Positions 20,678-31,391 of a stretch of DNA of 64,000 bases are shown one piece after another. Each line of letters starts with the position of its first letter. Position 1 is the first letter of the stretch. The DNA comes from Diplonema papillatum (Eukaryota > Euglenozoa > Diplonemea > Diplonemida > Diplonemidae), in NCBI GenBank assembly GCA_030068145.1, contig JAPJBO010000885.1:30149-94148 (forward strand), in the 5' to 3' direction. The translations under genes were made by a program, and so were the position numbers. Below the pieces are notes generated by a model that saw nothing but the letters and a program-made list of their open reading frames with translations, searched no databases and was not told the DNA's origin.

Positions 20678-21027
20678 TACACAGTTCACTCTGTTTTTGT
20701 TCTGCCGTGGGGCACACTGGATCCATCCTCAGTGTGCTGGATCTCAGTTACAATGTTGCCGAAGATAGGGGTTTGCACTGGAAACCACGAGAAAACGGAA
20801 GAAAGTCCAGTTTCAGCGTCTCTAACAAGAGGTCTGCATGCAAACATGTTAGCTTAGACCAACGCTGTCCACAACCTTTCGGAACAGGTGTTCCAGGTTC
20901 CTCCTTTGACGTATTCATTTGTAACACCTCTTCGTTTAAAAAAAAAAAGCGACCATTCACTCCAAACGATGAACGCAAACACTACGCATTTCTTTGCCTG
21001 TTTAACCACCGGCGCTGAGAGGAGCTG
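20678..21027. other. Gene-free stretch
   Basis: An open frame of 133 codons crosses the R1 end and continues here, but it starts inside a repeat and shows no domain. Not called. Confidence 0.4.
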
Positions 21028-21170
21028 GCATTCCCGAAACTCAAGTTAGTTGGCACCGAAACAAAAAATCCAAGCCTCCAGAAAAAAAAAAAAAAAATCG
21101 CTATCCCAAAACTCAAGTTAGTTGACACCGAAACAAAAAATCCAAGCCTCCAAAAAAAAAAAAAAAAGAA
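21028..21170 (+). repeat. Tandem pair, about 73-bp unit
   Basis: Two copies of CTCAAGTTAGTTG.CACCGAA, ACAAAAAATCCAAGCCTCCA plus an A-run. Confidence 0.8.
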
Positions 21171-21856
21171 AACCGCTAAAAACTTTCAACAAGAAAAACA
21201 CACCGACCTTCTAATCCACAATTACCCGAAATCTCAAGCGAACTTTAACTCTAAATACCGCAAAAAAATACGCGATCGTCGGAAATACAGAAGACACACG
21301 AAGTCTGTACAATAGAAAAAGTGCAAAGGACAGAAAGAGACTTCCAACCGTGGGACCTTTTAAACCAGGGGACCGAAAGAAAACGTGGCCCCTGCAGTAC
21401 TGTACCTGTACTGTACAGTACTGCAGTTACGTGGCGCGTCACGGTGTGTCACTGCTACGAAGCTTTTCACACACCATGTTTGATAGACGTGCACACCGCC
21501 ACCGCAAGCCTATATCTCACCATCCCCTCCGTTCCCTTGTTTCTCAGACACCCACAGGCACCGCAGCGCCCAAAAACCGGGGTTTTGGCTGAAACCGGCT
21601 TTTTTGCTCGGCGCAAAGTGCTAGAAGTCCCCTGTTTTGAACCTCGAGAAATGCTACAAAAGAACACAGCGATCACGGCAACCGCTTTCACTCGCCCTAC
21701 CTCCGCTTCAACGGCCAACCGGAGACGCACAACACCGGCTTTGTAAAGCACGAAACAGTCTGCAAATATGAAAGTATCCAAAGGAAACGTAACGTTTCGG
21801 GTAACCCCCCTCTTTCTCCATTGACATGTATGCTATTATTTGTCCTTGGCATTGTA
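21171..21856. other. Gene-free stretch with a perfect inverted repeat
   Basis: 21392-21426 has 14-bp perfect arms CTGCAGTACTGTAC / GTACAGTACTGCAG around a 7-nt spacer. 21715-21765 is an R9/R1-like CAACCGGAGAC...GAAACAGTCTGC stretch. No gene. Confidence 0.5.
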
Positions 21857-22153
21857 TTTTTTTTTTGTAGGAAAAGAAACTTGTTTCTTTGAAGACTAAT
21901 AATAATCCGAACGACAGGTTTGCCGCTCCCAATCCGTCCAGAGAAACAAAGTAGCTTGCTTCCCCTCCCTCCCTTCCCACTTGCCTCATTTTTCTTCGGA
22001 GTTCCCGTGGCACCACTTCATGTGGTCAGCAGCAAGATTAACAGCTTTCTGGCTTCACCTTGTACTCCAACTATACGGCGCGCGGCAAGCAGAGCAGGAG
22101 CGGAGGACGAGAGTGACAGACACAAGCATAGGAGTGAGGATTTTATTATTTTT
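21857..22153 (+). repeat. R6 dispersed repeat (about 295 bp), copy 1
   Basis: Near-identical to 33781-34082: starts with a T-run and GAAAAGAAACTTGTTTC, contains AATCCGTCCAGAGAAACAAA and CGGCGCGCGGCAAGCAGAGC, and ends AGGAGTGAGGATTTTATT. Same orientation. Confidence 0.88.
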
Positions 22154-23611
22154 CACATAAACGCCGGCTTGGAAGGAAATGCTCGACAGAGTTTGGGGCG
22201 GGTTTCAAACCGTCGTGGGTGACGAGTTTGTGGCCTCCGAGAGCGGCAATGGAAAATATACGTCGCAAATCGTTTCATTCCGTATTCTTTGGATTTTTTC
22301 GGTGCCTTCGGCGCACATCCCAAGCTTCAACGAAGCAAACCCCCGATTAAACCTTTATGTATGTCCGGCTCGTCGGAATAGGGTTAAAAAACAAAACAAA
22401 ACTTAAGAAGAAGCTTCTTTCGCACTGTGCCAAAACAACCACTCGAGAACAGGATGCGTCACGTTCTTACGAAGTGCATATTGCGGAACGAAATATCGAC
22501 CATCGACGTGGACAACATAGGGAAAGACGGCCACTCTCTCAGGCACCAACATCCTACATGAATTCCCATGGTAAAGAACGAAGTTGTCGACAACGAAAAG
22601 AAAAAAAGTGGGAAAAAGGAAAGAAAATAAAACGAACACTCTCGAGGAGAAGACTTGTTTTCCAGCGTCAAACATGCAGCGAGAGGCAAAATTCTGCCCC
22701 CTCCGGAGACTTGATCGCAAGCATGCAAGAGAGACAGTGTTCTGACCAAGCATTAAACTAAGTTTTCCCAAGTTCGCTTTCACTCAATACAGCCTTCAGA
22801 CTGCTTGGCCTCGGCCCCCTTCCAGCTTATCCCCACTCTTCCTCATCGAAAGTCTTTAATACCGTTTTTTTTTCCACCTGTCCTGGCGTCGGTCTAATGA
22901 GTCTCTCTTGGCCAGCCGACAGTAAGTGTGCAAACATGCGCACCAATGTATGTACGTGATAACTACCCGACCCCACAGTGGTCCACCGCAACCTTTCGTT
23001 CCCCCCAGAAATTTGCTGTTTGAACGTGCCGGAGGAAGTTAGCCTGTTTGGTGAGTGGTCATGATCGTTAGGCTAATCTCCTCCCAAACACGCCGCCCAG
23101 CGTTCTCTTACGAGTTTGCAATTAATTGTTGTGCCTTGCATATATGTTTCGGCGCGAGCGGCCAGTTTTTGGTTTGTGCTCAGCGAGAAAGACTCGCGTC
23201 GTACGTTGTATGGACGAGCGGATTCATCCTATGTCGTGAAACTGCATCGGGCCTGCAGCTGTTTATCATCGGCCTCTCCTCGAGGATAACAAAACTACGC
23301 ATTGGCCAACGCTACCTATCTCTCTCTCTCTCTCTCTCTCTTTCTCCTTCGGAACCATGTTTCCGCTGCTGTCTGTTCACTTGCGCAAGACGATGGAACG
23401 CAAGCGTATTCCACCATTGGGTGCTCGGCCAACGAGCCCCCGTGCACTCACTCGCCCTCGGAACCATGTTTCCGCTGCTTGCATCCACTTGCCCAACGAT
23501 GAACCTCGAACGTTTTCCTTTGCCCGTTTAACTATCGGGCGACTTGAGGAAATGGATGGACGATCACAGCATGTTCCCCTCCCCCTTTCACCTTTTCTTC
23601 TCTAGCCATCC
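22154..23611. other. Gene-free stretch with minor repeats
   Basis: 22725-22770 is an R3-like tail (CAGTGTTCTGACCAAGCATT...AACTAAG). (TC)n lies at 23321-23345. A direct repeat GGAACCATGTTTCCGCTGCT is at 23352 and 23460. A 158-codon frame at 23055 crosses these repeats and is not credible as a gene. Confidence 0.45.
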
Positions 23612-23695
23612 ATTCCGAAGATGACTTGATGCTAGCATCAACCATGCATGAGAGGCAGTGCTCTGCCTATACCTTAAACTAAGGTTTCCCTGGCA
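23612..23695 (+). repeat. R3 hairpin repeat, best-preserved copy
   Basis: CTTGATGCTAGCATCAACC, ATGCATGAGAGGCAGTGCTC, TGCCTATACCTTAAACTAAG. It holds both the palindrome and the AGGCAG-TGCT-CTGCCT hairpin. Confidence 0.85.
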
Positions 23696-23884
23696 GACCT
23701 ACTCCCTTCACCGGTCCAACCATATCCCCTGGAACTTCATCGAATTGCCTGCTTGCGGTCTATCTGCAGTATATCACAGTCCACTTCAGAACGCAGAATA
23801 TCTGCAGCAATGACCTGCATTCTCACCTCTTTCGATCGCACGGCGTCGGGAATAGAGCCTTCGAAGCTCGTTCAGAAACAGACG

Positions 23885-23923
<39 letters not shown>

Positions 23924-24198
23924 CAAAGCTTCACGGGACACCCGGAAAGCCCAAAATCCCTTGTTAAAGAAAGAACCCCCCGAGGCACCGTGGCCCAAAA
24001 AAGGCACGAAAAAGACGCCGAGGATGCAAAAAGTGAACCATCAGGCGCCGCCACCAGAAGAAAAGAGGAACAGCAGGCGCGAGGGCAGGCTAGCCTCGCG
24101 TCTACCGTTGTGTTAGCTTCGTTTCGCCGTGAATCCAAAAATAAGACGCGTCACTGGCTAACCACGGTTGAAACCGGAAAATGATGAGGGGAGAGATT
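23696..24198. other. Gene-free stretch with a 37-bp poly-A and an R16 motif
   Basis: A-run at 23884-23920. GCAGAATATCTGCAGCAATG, ACCTGCATTCTCACC is related to 39910-39975, and inverted to 33545-33605 (R16). Confidence 0.5.
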
Positions 24199-24278
24199 TG
24201 TTTTTTTTTGTATAAGCACCTGCTTTGTAGGAAATACTTGAGGAGGCTGCCAGCTGCAAAAGATCAAAGGAGGTAACC
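24199..24278 (+). repeat. R13 dispersed repeat, copy 1
   Basis: TTTTTTTTTGTATAAGCACC, TGCTTTGTAGGAAATACTTG, AGGAGGCTGCCAGCTGCAAA, AGATCAAAGGAGGTAA. The closest relative is 35949-36030. Confidence 0.8.
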
Positions 24279-25085
24279 TGTCACGCGTTCTTATTTCCTC
24301 CAACATTGCATGTTTGGTAAAAAAAAAAATCAGGGCTCGCCCTCCATGCTCCCGCTTTCGTTTTGAGGAAGCAAAGATTCGCGCGCTGCTTTCACTTCAT
24401 TCCGCGAAGTTCTTCGATCGCCTTTTTTCTCCCCCCCCACCTTTCTTAGCTGTCCAGTTCCTTGTGCTTGCGAAAAAGAGGAAGAAGCCCGCCCCAGTCT
24501 TAAAAGAGTACGTCCTGCACACACCCCCGACCCTTTTGCCAACGTACAACTACTTCGAATAAATGTTGCATCCTTCTGCGTTCACAAGCGACCCCCCCGA
24601 GACGAAAAACAGGGGTGTGGACAACATAGCAGCTCAAATTTCTTATTCATTCACGGAGTCGCGCACTCCCTCTCTCTCTCTCTCGCTCGGAAGGTCAGCG
24701 TGGTAGCGATGACCGACGAGAACACGTCTAGGTGGGTGGGGAGAGGCCCTGGGACCGCTAGGTGGCGTAACAATCCCCGCGCCCGTAGTGAACCTGTCCC
24801 TCCCAGGGGCCAGCCTGGCCCACCTGACGGTGGGGGCGCACCCTTTGACTTGTTTTGTGTGTTCTCCCCCCCTCTCTCTTTTTTTCTTCTTGAAAGTATG
24901 CTAATCCTGCAGGGAATAGTTGACTAGACCTCTTGAGTTTGTGCTAAATACGAATTGGGGAGTCGGGAACCTACAAAGCCTAAAGCACCGGACCAACCCC
25001 CCGTTCGTGAGAAAAAGCGAAGAATAAATAATAGAAAATAAACAGTCTAGAAAAGAAAGTTTTTGAAGGTTTCTGCTTTCTCGCC
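24279..25085. other. Gene-free stretch
   Basis: Low-complexity C-rich and TC-rich tracts (24428-24440, 24670-24690). No gene supported. Confidence 0.45.
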
Positions 25086-25150
25086 TTCAGAGAGTTTGAT
25101 GCATAATTTAGCATCAACCATGCTTGCGAGGCAGTGTTCTGCTTAAGCCG
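25086..25150 (+). repeat. R3 hairpin repeat, diverged
   Basis: TTGATGCATAATTTAGCATC, AACCATGCTTGCGAGGCAG, TGTTCTGC. The first stem is kept (GATGC...GCATC) around a longer loop. Confidence 0.65.
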
Positions 25151-25342
25151 GCAAGCCGAGTTTCCCCCCTTGCTTGATGCGTACCATCTTCACACCTCAC
25201 CAGCACTCACTGAAGTAGCTGATCCCACTGTAGCGGCTGCGTCCAAAACAGTAAAAAACAACCCCCCCTTTTTTTTGAGGGTGAAAGCTGCCTTTTCTCT
25301 AAAAGGAGAAAGAGATGGAAAGATAGAGAAAGAAAGAGCAGG

Positions 25343-25377
25343 GAACGTGTCAGTTAGTCTAACTGACACGTTCCCGC
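25343..25377. repeat. Perfect palindrome, 17-bp arms
   Basis: GGGAACGTGTCAGTTAG, T, CTAACTGACACGTTCCC: perfect arms with a 1-nt centre. It could form a very stable hairpin. No flanking element was recognised. Confidence 0.9.
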
Positions 25378-25689
25378 AAGAGGAAAAAAGAAAAAGAGCC
25401 CCAAACAACTTGCCGCCAGTAGAGAGGAAAAGAAATACCTGCCTAAAGGGATCAAACCGCCTTCGGGTGGGCCGGCCTGGCATTTGTGTGTGAGAGGGGG
25501 CGTACAGCAGGCGCTGCGTTGCCTGTTTTCTTTCGGAACAAGAGGAAAAGGAATATGAAGCAGTCGAAGTTCGTACCCAGTACGTGTTATCTTTGACGGC
25601 AGCGCGTCCGCGTCAAAGTGCGTTTTCGTCTCGTGTTCGCTGTTGTCGTGGCATGTTCCTGCATTGCGTTTCCCCATCTTTTTTTTCTC

Positions 25690-25815
25690 TTTTTTTTCTT
25701 GTGTTTAGCAACGCATTTGGGACTGGAAATTAGTGGTTGGCAAGCGCGCACGAAACTTACCAAAAGCAGGTGAGTTCCGCTAGTGCGCACAACAAAAAGG
25801 AAGTGCCACCCTAAT
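25690..25815 (+). repeat. R2 dispersed repeat, diverged
   Basis: GCAACGCATTTGGGACTGG, AAATTAGTGGTTGGCAAGCG, CTTACCAAAAGCAGGTGAG, TTCCGCTAGTGCGCAC. Confidence 0.7.
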
Positions 25816-25849
25816 TTTTCTCTCTCGCCCTCGGCCCTCAACGTCCGTT

Positions 25850-26035
25850 GTTTCTTGTCGTGTCATGTTGTGACATATCGGTTATGTTGTGTCAAGTTGT
25901 GCCACGTTTGTGTTTTGTTGTGTCATGCTGGGGTTTGTTGCGTCATGTTGTGTCATGTCGTGCCATCCTAGTCTTGTTGTGTCTTGATCTTGTTATCAAG
26001 TTGTGCAACGTTGGTGTCTGTGTCGTGTTAGTTTG
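25850..26035 (+). repeat. Degenerate GTTGTGTCAT-type repeat
   Basis: About 18 imperfect units related to TTGTGTCATG or TTGTGTCAAG. No gene. Confidence 0.7.
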
Positions 26036-26234
26036 CTGTGCGGAGCTTCGGGCAGCAGTTAGTTCCGAGACAGGTGAGCAGCGCCACCTCCCCTAGCGAG
26101 CTCTCGGATCAACCTGCGTCTGATGCAGCTGTTTTATGGATCGCCTACGTTCACTCCAGCTGCGCGTTCCTTCATTGCGAAGGTTACCGCTGCGGCCTTC
26201 TGTGTCAGGTCAAGGCGAACTGGGGCCCTGTGAT

Positions 26235-26455
26235 GGCTGAGTGCACACCTAAGCAGGGCTGCATCCTCGTGTTGTAGCCGTGTTGTGTATTGGGCGACTT
26301 GGGGGCCTGGTCAACCTCCTCATCACTGCAGGGCACAAACCTTTCGCGACCGTGATTGCACAGTCGGAATTGCCTGCGGGCAGGTCTTCACGAAGAAGAG
26401 AAAATTGAAGCAAGACCTGCCCCCTGCGCCTGATGTCACCGGCTGCTTCGGCAGA
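26235..26455 (+). repeat. R7 dispersed repeat, copy 1
   Basis: About 80% identical by eye to 59668-59870: GCACAC.TAAGCAGGGCTGC, ATCCTCGTGTTGTAGCCGTG, GGCACAAACCTTTC, AAGCAAGACCTG. Same orientation. Confidence 0.8.
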
Positions 26456-26887
26456 CGACACATACTACTACCAGTTGACGGTTTCAAACGTCATCTGGGG
26501 GGTGATGTTTGCACACGCCATCTAGGTATTCACTCAAAAGGACACCGAACCAAACAAGAGTTTGTTGCAGCAGAGCAAAAACTTGGCGCGCAACGCTGGC
26601 TCCTATGCAACCGCGTTGTTCGTTCAATCCAACCCAGGTATCTTCTTTCCACTATTCCCAGGGCGCGGCCCAGTTCCCAACGAAAGCGGAACGAGAAGTT
26701 TGCAATTCTTGGTGGGGGGAAAACGGGCCATCTTCCACTTCACTCATTTCGAGCATATCTTTTCATTGCCGCCCTCGAACGTCCAAAAATCGTCTGTAGC
26801 GACGTTTGCAACGACAATGTGGCAAGTTAGGTAAAACCCCGGAAAATCAGCTTTTTTTTTTAAATGGTTTGCCAGCAGGTCAAAAAT
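26456..26887. other. Gene-free stretch
   Basis: Several overlapping frames, none with a recognisable domain. Confidence 0.4.
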
Positions 26888-27015
26888 TAATTTGCCTTGG
26901 GTGGATCTTTACTCCGTCGACCTTTACTCCGCCGGACCTTGACTCCGCCGACCTTGGCTCCGCCGATCTTCACCGATCTTTACCCCGGCGGAGTAAAGAT
27001 TCGCCGGGGTAGAGA
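26888..27015 (+). repeat. CCTTTACTCCGCCGG short repeats and hairpin
   Basis: About six units related to CTTTACTCCGCCG, then the complementary GGCGGAGTAAAGATTCGCCGG. The segment can fold back on itself. Confidence 0.75.
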
Positions 27016-27104
27016 CCTGCCAACAAGGCCCCCTTGACACCGTAAACAAAAACTCACACCCAGTGAGTTTTCACCAATTTCCCCCACTCAGACCAGTGAG
27101 GTAA

Positions 27105-27205
27105 CATGCAGGGTCATGGGTCACCACCCATTGAGCACCACCATTATAATTGGTTTGCCACCATTGGTCACCACCCATTGAACACCACCACTGGGTGGTC
27201 TTCCA
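27105..27205 (+). repeat. CACCACCCATTG direct repeats
   Basis: GGTCACCACCCATTGAGCAC and GGTCACCACCCATTGAACAC occur 50 bp apart. The stretch starts with ACATGCAGGGTCA, a MITE-like end without a partner. Confidence 0.55.
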
Positions 27206-27264
27206 CCAGTCCCAGAAGAAGAAAGAAGAAAGAAAAGAAAAAAGGCCGCTCCGGGTCCAGGAAC

Positions 27265-27494
27265 GTGACGGTCAACCACAGCTTGCGAGGCTTGAGTCGG
27301 AGGCAGCACAGTGCCACAACCCCGTCCGCTCTGCCCTGTGGCTGACGTCTCGACGAGCTTATGTTCAGCGCAAGCGCCAAGCCCCAAGGTGCGCCACGCC
27401 TTGATGCTTTAGCTTGGGAAATCGGTAGCCAGGCCCGTGGCTCTGCAGTACCGCCGAACACGTGAAGCTTTGCTCCCGTGTAGCAGGCTGGCAC
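27265..27494 (+). repeat. R4 dispersed repeat, copy 2 (internal deletion)
   Basis: As 14080-14329, but lacking about 15 bp (CACTTGACCCGTAGG) and with a changed 3' end. Confidence 0.85.
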
Positions 27495-27935
27495 CCAGTC
27501 CCAGAAAAGAAAGGAATCACCCCCCGTCTCGCAGAGGTCGCTTCGCAGGCAAGTCAATGCGGTGTGGCGAGTCAATGCGGTGTGGCGAGTCGCTATCACA
27601 AACACGGTGGACATCCTGAGCTTTGAGTACTAACAACCTTGCGGGTTGCCCTTCAATGTACTGTGCAGCCTGAAACGACGTAGGCAAAGCGTTTCTCTCA
27701 GACTTCCGAACCTGGAAATGAAACAGGGTGGAAAACGATGCGCGAGCGAAGAAATGTCGGATTGGACACATTCACTCCGAAAAATAAGTAGCACAGTGAT
27801 GCGCTGCAACCGCTTTGAACTCTCCCTGCCCCCGCCTCAGCGGTCAACCGGTGACTCAGAATTGCCGGCTTCTTAAACCATGAAACAGTCTAGAAGGTGT
27901 TTGTGAGGTGATCCACCCAGGAACAGTGTTCGCGC
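27495..27935. other. Gene-free stretch with an R8 fragment
   Basis: 27548-27590 holds a 15-bp tandem pair (ATGCGGTGTGGCGAGTC). 27632-27690 matches the first part of R8 (CAACCTTGCGGGTTGCCCTT). 27846-27895 is R9/R1-like. No gene. Confidence 0.5.
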
Positions 27936-28205
27936 TACGGAAAAAAAGCGGCTGATTTCAACCGGAAAAATTTTTCTTGAAAAGCTGACCGGCTGATAAT
28001 CAGCCGGCTGATTTTTGGAAGGTCTGCCGACCAGAAGGTTTTTACGACAACATCTTGATTCACGTCTTGCCCGGTTTGTGCAAGCTGATTCCGCTCCATG
28101 GGCGGCATAGCCAAAGCTTACACTGATCGGCTGATTTTGTCCGGCAAACAAAAAAGGCTCGAAATTTAATCAGCCGGCAAGCCGGCTGATCGCGCGCACA
28201 CTGCC
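27936..28205 (+). repeat. R10 repeat, copy 2 (empty site for the MITE)
   Basis: Uninterrupted version of 15781-16365. The sequence GGTTTTTACGACAACATC at about 28038 is the unoccupied insertion site of MITE copy 2. Confidence 0.8.
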
Positions 28206-28766
28206 CGGGAATAGCAGATGCAAACGCAACTTGTGCAAAAAAAACAAAAAAAAAAAAAGTTGTTTGCCTTTGCTTTCGAATGTTCTTTTGCGTTTCTGTC
28301 GAAGGACGGATCACCCCATCTCCTTTCTCTTCAGGTTGCGTCAACCCGTTTTAGCATTTCTTTTGCTTTCCATGTTTGCATTCGATTCGGCCGAGTATTG
28401 GGCCATTGCTCATTCGCGGCTCCGTGGCAGCCATCTATGGGGGTTGCACGGAGAACTAGTGTCCGCAGTTTGTTCCAGGGGTTCGTAGCTTGTTTTCATC
28501 GGTTCGTATCCGATGGCAAGATTCCTTGGACACCGATCACTTTCACGCGCGTTGGAACTTCCCTTCGTTGGGCAAGCACGGCAGTTCTCTTTGTCGGCTT
28601 TCGCGGAAAGATGGGCACAAAACCGAAAAGAACGACAATTCAATCAACCAAACGAAAGTTGCCAGACATCAGAACGACGTGCGAATCGTCGGCTGCCTTG
28701 AAAAAAGAACAGAAGTGTTATCGAACACAAGAAACAGACTACGAAAACAACGCTAAAAAATAAAAT
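28206..28766. other. Gene-free stretch
   Basis: A frame of 181 codons starts at 28218 but begins in A-rich low-complexity sequence and shows no domain. Not called as a gene. Confidence 0.35.
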
Positions 28767-28914
28767 CATTTATTCGGCAATAATTTCCGCCAATTTTGCC
28801 TCGGTGTCGGTTTTAGTCCCTCGGGAGGCCCTCGGGAACCCCCCCTCGGGCCTCCCTCGGGACTAAAACCGACACCTCGGCAAAATAAACGGAAATTATC
28901 TTGCCGAATAAATG
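28767..28914. mobile_element. Large inverted repeat, 148 bp (foldback element)
   Basis: Arms of about 70 bp: CATTTATTCGGCAA, AATTTCCG, TCGGTGTCGGTTTTAGTCCC, TCGGGAGGCCCTCGGG meet their complements with few mismatches around a C-rich centre. Almost the whole element is hairpin. No target duplication is evident. Confidence 0.85.
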
Positions 28915-28959
28915 CTTATTATTGGGAAAACTAAATTCCCGAGGATGGAAAGAAAACCA

Positions 28960-29140
28960 CACTGCTTTGCAGTTATGTTGGTGTCTAGCAGAACGTTGCG
29001 TAGCAAATGTGCACGGCAGAACGTTGTGTAAGACGTTGAGCATATTGCTTTGCAGTTACGTTGGTGTTTAGCAGAACGTTGCGTAGCAGAACGTTGTGTG
29101 TCTGAGACATTGCGTAGCAGAACGTTGTGTAGGAGTGGAG
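28960..29140 (+). repeat. GCAGAACGTTGCGTA minisatellite
   Basis: About six imperfect units of AGCAGAACGTTG(C/T)GTA, within a larger direct repeat (GCTTTGCAGTTATGTTGGTG at 28961 and its relative at 29047). Confidence 0.75.
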
Positions 29141-29473
29141 TTGTTGTAAGTGACGGGTCACAGATCAATGTGCCTGGTTGTTCTGCTGCAACTGGGGGAG
29201 TCCCGGCAGGTTGACGTTGTAGTTCACAACATACGATGCTGCTTGCATGGGCGCTTGCATGAAGGACTGCACAGGTGCTGTCGTGCTGGGTAGGACTGTT
29301 GGATGAGCGCTGCGGACAAGTGCTGCGGTTTTCTTTCTGCGAGGTCTTGATATGGATCAGAAAGGATGAATTAGACTCAAAACGAGCTCAAAACACGCGA
29401 TTTCACTCACCACAGGGAGAAAAAATTTTTTGCGAGGGGTCTCCCCTACAGATTTCTGCCTACGACCTTATTC

Positions 29474-29574
29474 TGCGCCGCCAGCTATTTTCAGTCGGAA
29501 AAATAAGCGAATTTATTTCCCTAGGGACAATAAATTTCATTTATTTGTTTCGACTGAAAATAGCTGGCGGCGCA
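29474..29574. mobile_element. Short inverted-repeat element, 101 bp
   Basis: TGCGCCGCCAGCTATTTTCA...TGAAAATAGCTGGCGGCGCA with perfect 24-bp termini. The interior is AATAAATT-rich with CCCTAGGG at its centre. AATAAATTC motifs continue outside to about 29700. Confidence 0.8.
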
Positions 29575-30097
29575 AAATAAATTCCGAGATCGGAAAAAAT
29601 AAATTCGTTTATTTGTCCGGCCTGTGTAATCCTGTCAAAAAATGAACGAAATTTATCGTCACGCTCCTCAAGCCATTTCCACCAGAGGGAATTTATTTTT
29701 CCCAATAAAAATAAAAAATTGGTGGGTGGGGATTGTCCCAGAGGAAGAAGTTCTTGTTTTGAAAGGAGGAAATCAAAGGTCCACAAAGCAAGCAAAGAAA
29801 CAAAGTCGCCAGACATCAGAACCGACGTATGTCGTCAACCGCACAAAAAAATGACCATCAAGCAACACCTGTCGGTAGAGAACCCTCTACCAAAGGGGAA
29901 TCCACACCTGCTGTCGTCGGATAAAACACAAGAAAATAAATACTCTAAACGTTGATAACCCAGGGCTTACGCAGCTCTTTTGTCTTGGAGCTAAATACCG
30001 ACTGAAACTGGGTCAGGCAAAAATGCACGAAAAGAGACGGTCAGACGGTACCAAGAAGACAGACAGTCACCTACTGCGGCACCGTACTGAGGACGGC
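29575..30097. other. Gene-free stretch
   Basis: AATAAATT-rich sequence, then A-rich sequence. No gene. Confidence 0.45.
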
Positions 30098-30290
30098 CTA
30101 CCGTAAGTAAGGTATGTGGACAATGACCGACACCACCAATGACCAACAACTAAGGTACCCACCGATCCTCTTACCTCGTGTAACCACCACTCTTACGACT
30201 CAGAGCACAAAGGATATCTTGCCATAACAACGAAGGTCACCCGGAGACTTTAAAACCCCGGAGTTTCAAGCGAACTTTCACTCTAAAAAA
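30098..30290 (+). repeat. R1 dispersed repeat, long copy
   Basis: Starts GTAAGTAAGGTATGTGGAC as at 32811; otherwise as 1391-1571. Confidence 0.85.
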
Positions 30291-30929
30291 TAAATATATA
30301 GAGCATAGGGGGCTCAGTGTTGCATGTCTTCAAGCAACACGCAGGATCTGCCGACCGGAATCCCCGGTACTGCGGCTGGTTCCCCAGGTGAATCTGCAGA
30401 AAAGATAGTACGTGCTGATAACGTAAGGCCTGTTGAAAACGGAGCCGACGCAGCATTCCTGAACGGTAGAGAACCTGCCAAGAGAAGGAAGCAGGCCACC
30501 AGAGTGTGCTAGTCTGACACTTGCTGTCGGTGGGGGGGGGGGGGGGGAATATCCCGAAAAAGTTCCCCCTTTTTGTTTCGTTTTGCTGGAACGTACGTTC
30601 CTCATGCAGATTGTTCCGCACGAATCAGTGTTGTACACCACGAAACCGTGCCGGAAAACTTGTGCAATATGATGAGCGCCAATATCGGAAGGAAAAAATG
30701 CTGCCTCCCTCGACGTTTCGTACCAGTTACTGTCAGTTAGTGAAAAAAAGGCTTTCCCTCTGGAAAGCAGGGTCCAAAGGCACCGGGACGACCTGTGCAA
30801 AATATTCGCACCAATGGCGGAAGCGGTCCTGAAGAAGAAGAAGAAGAAGAAAAAAAGAAAAAAAAAACCATTCGGATCGTCGGAAACACAAAAAAGAAAA
30901 AAAGAAAAAGGCCGCTCCTGGTCCAGGAA
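30291..30929. other. Gene-free stretch
   Basis: Poly-G run at 30530-30547. The - strand frame of 217 codons across 30330-30983 runs through poly-T and the R4 edge, and is not credible. GTGCTAGTCTGACACTTGCTG at 30505 echoes GGGCTAGTCTGACACAAG at 16585. Confidence 0.4.
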
Positions 30930-31180
30930 CGTCACGGTCAACCACAGCTTGCGAAGCTTGAGTCGGAGGCAGCACGGTGCCACAACCCCGTCCGCTCTGC
31001 CCTGCGGCTGACCGTCTCGACGAGCTTGCTTTCAGCGCGAGCGCCAAGCCCCAAGGTGCGCCAAGCCTTGATGCTTTAGTCTGGGAAATCGGTAGCCACT
31101 TGACCCGTAGGCCCGTGGCTCTGCAGTACCGCCGAACACGTGAAGCTTGGCTCCCGTGTAGCAGGCTTTCCCTGGTACCC
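30930..31180 (+). repeat. R4 dispersed repeat, copy 3
   Basis: Near-identical to 14080-14329, preceded as in copy 2 by GGCCGCTCC.GGTCCAGGAAC. Confidence 0.88.
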
Positions 31181-31249
31181 TGGCCAAGCGGTCCTGAAAA
31201 AAAGAAAAAAACTTTAGAAAGGGCCACAACAACCGGACGTGCTTTTCTT

Positions 31250-31391
31250 TTTAGCCGCATGCAAATGTGTCAGGAAACTGAACCGCCCAAGTAAGACCTT
31301 CTGATCATGATCATTGGCCAATTTGCCCCCTGAAACCACGTCCAGGATTTGGGCTCAGGGTAGTGCGGTCAATGAAAAGTAAGGTCCTCGT
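31250..31391 (+). repeat. R5 dispersed repeat, copy 1
   Basis: GTCAGGAAACTGAACCGCCC, CTTCTGATCATGATCA, TGAAACCACGTCCAGGATTT, GGGTAGTGCGGTCAATGAAA. Confidence 0.82.

Noticed and set aside
22195-22240. GGGTTTCAAACCGTCGTGGGTGACGAG resembles LSU GGTTTAGACCGTCGTGAGAC
   Set aside because: About 70% over 35 bases with no neighbouring LSU motifs; could be chance.
28218-28763. 181-codon frame
   Set aside because: Starts in A-rich sequence, no domain, no homologous repeat evidence; kept as gene-free.
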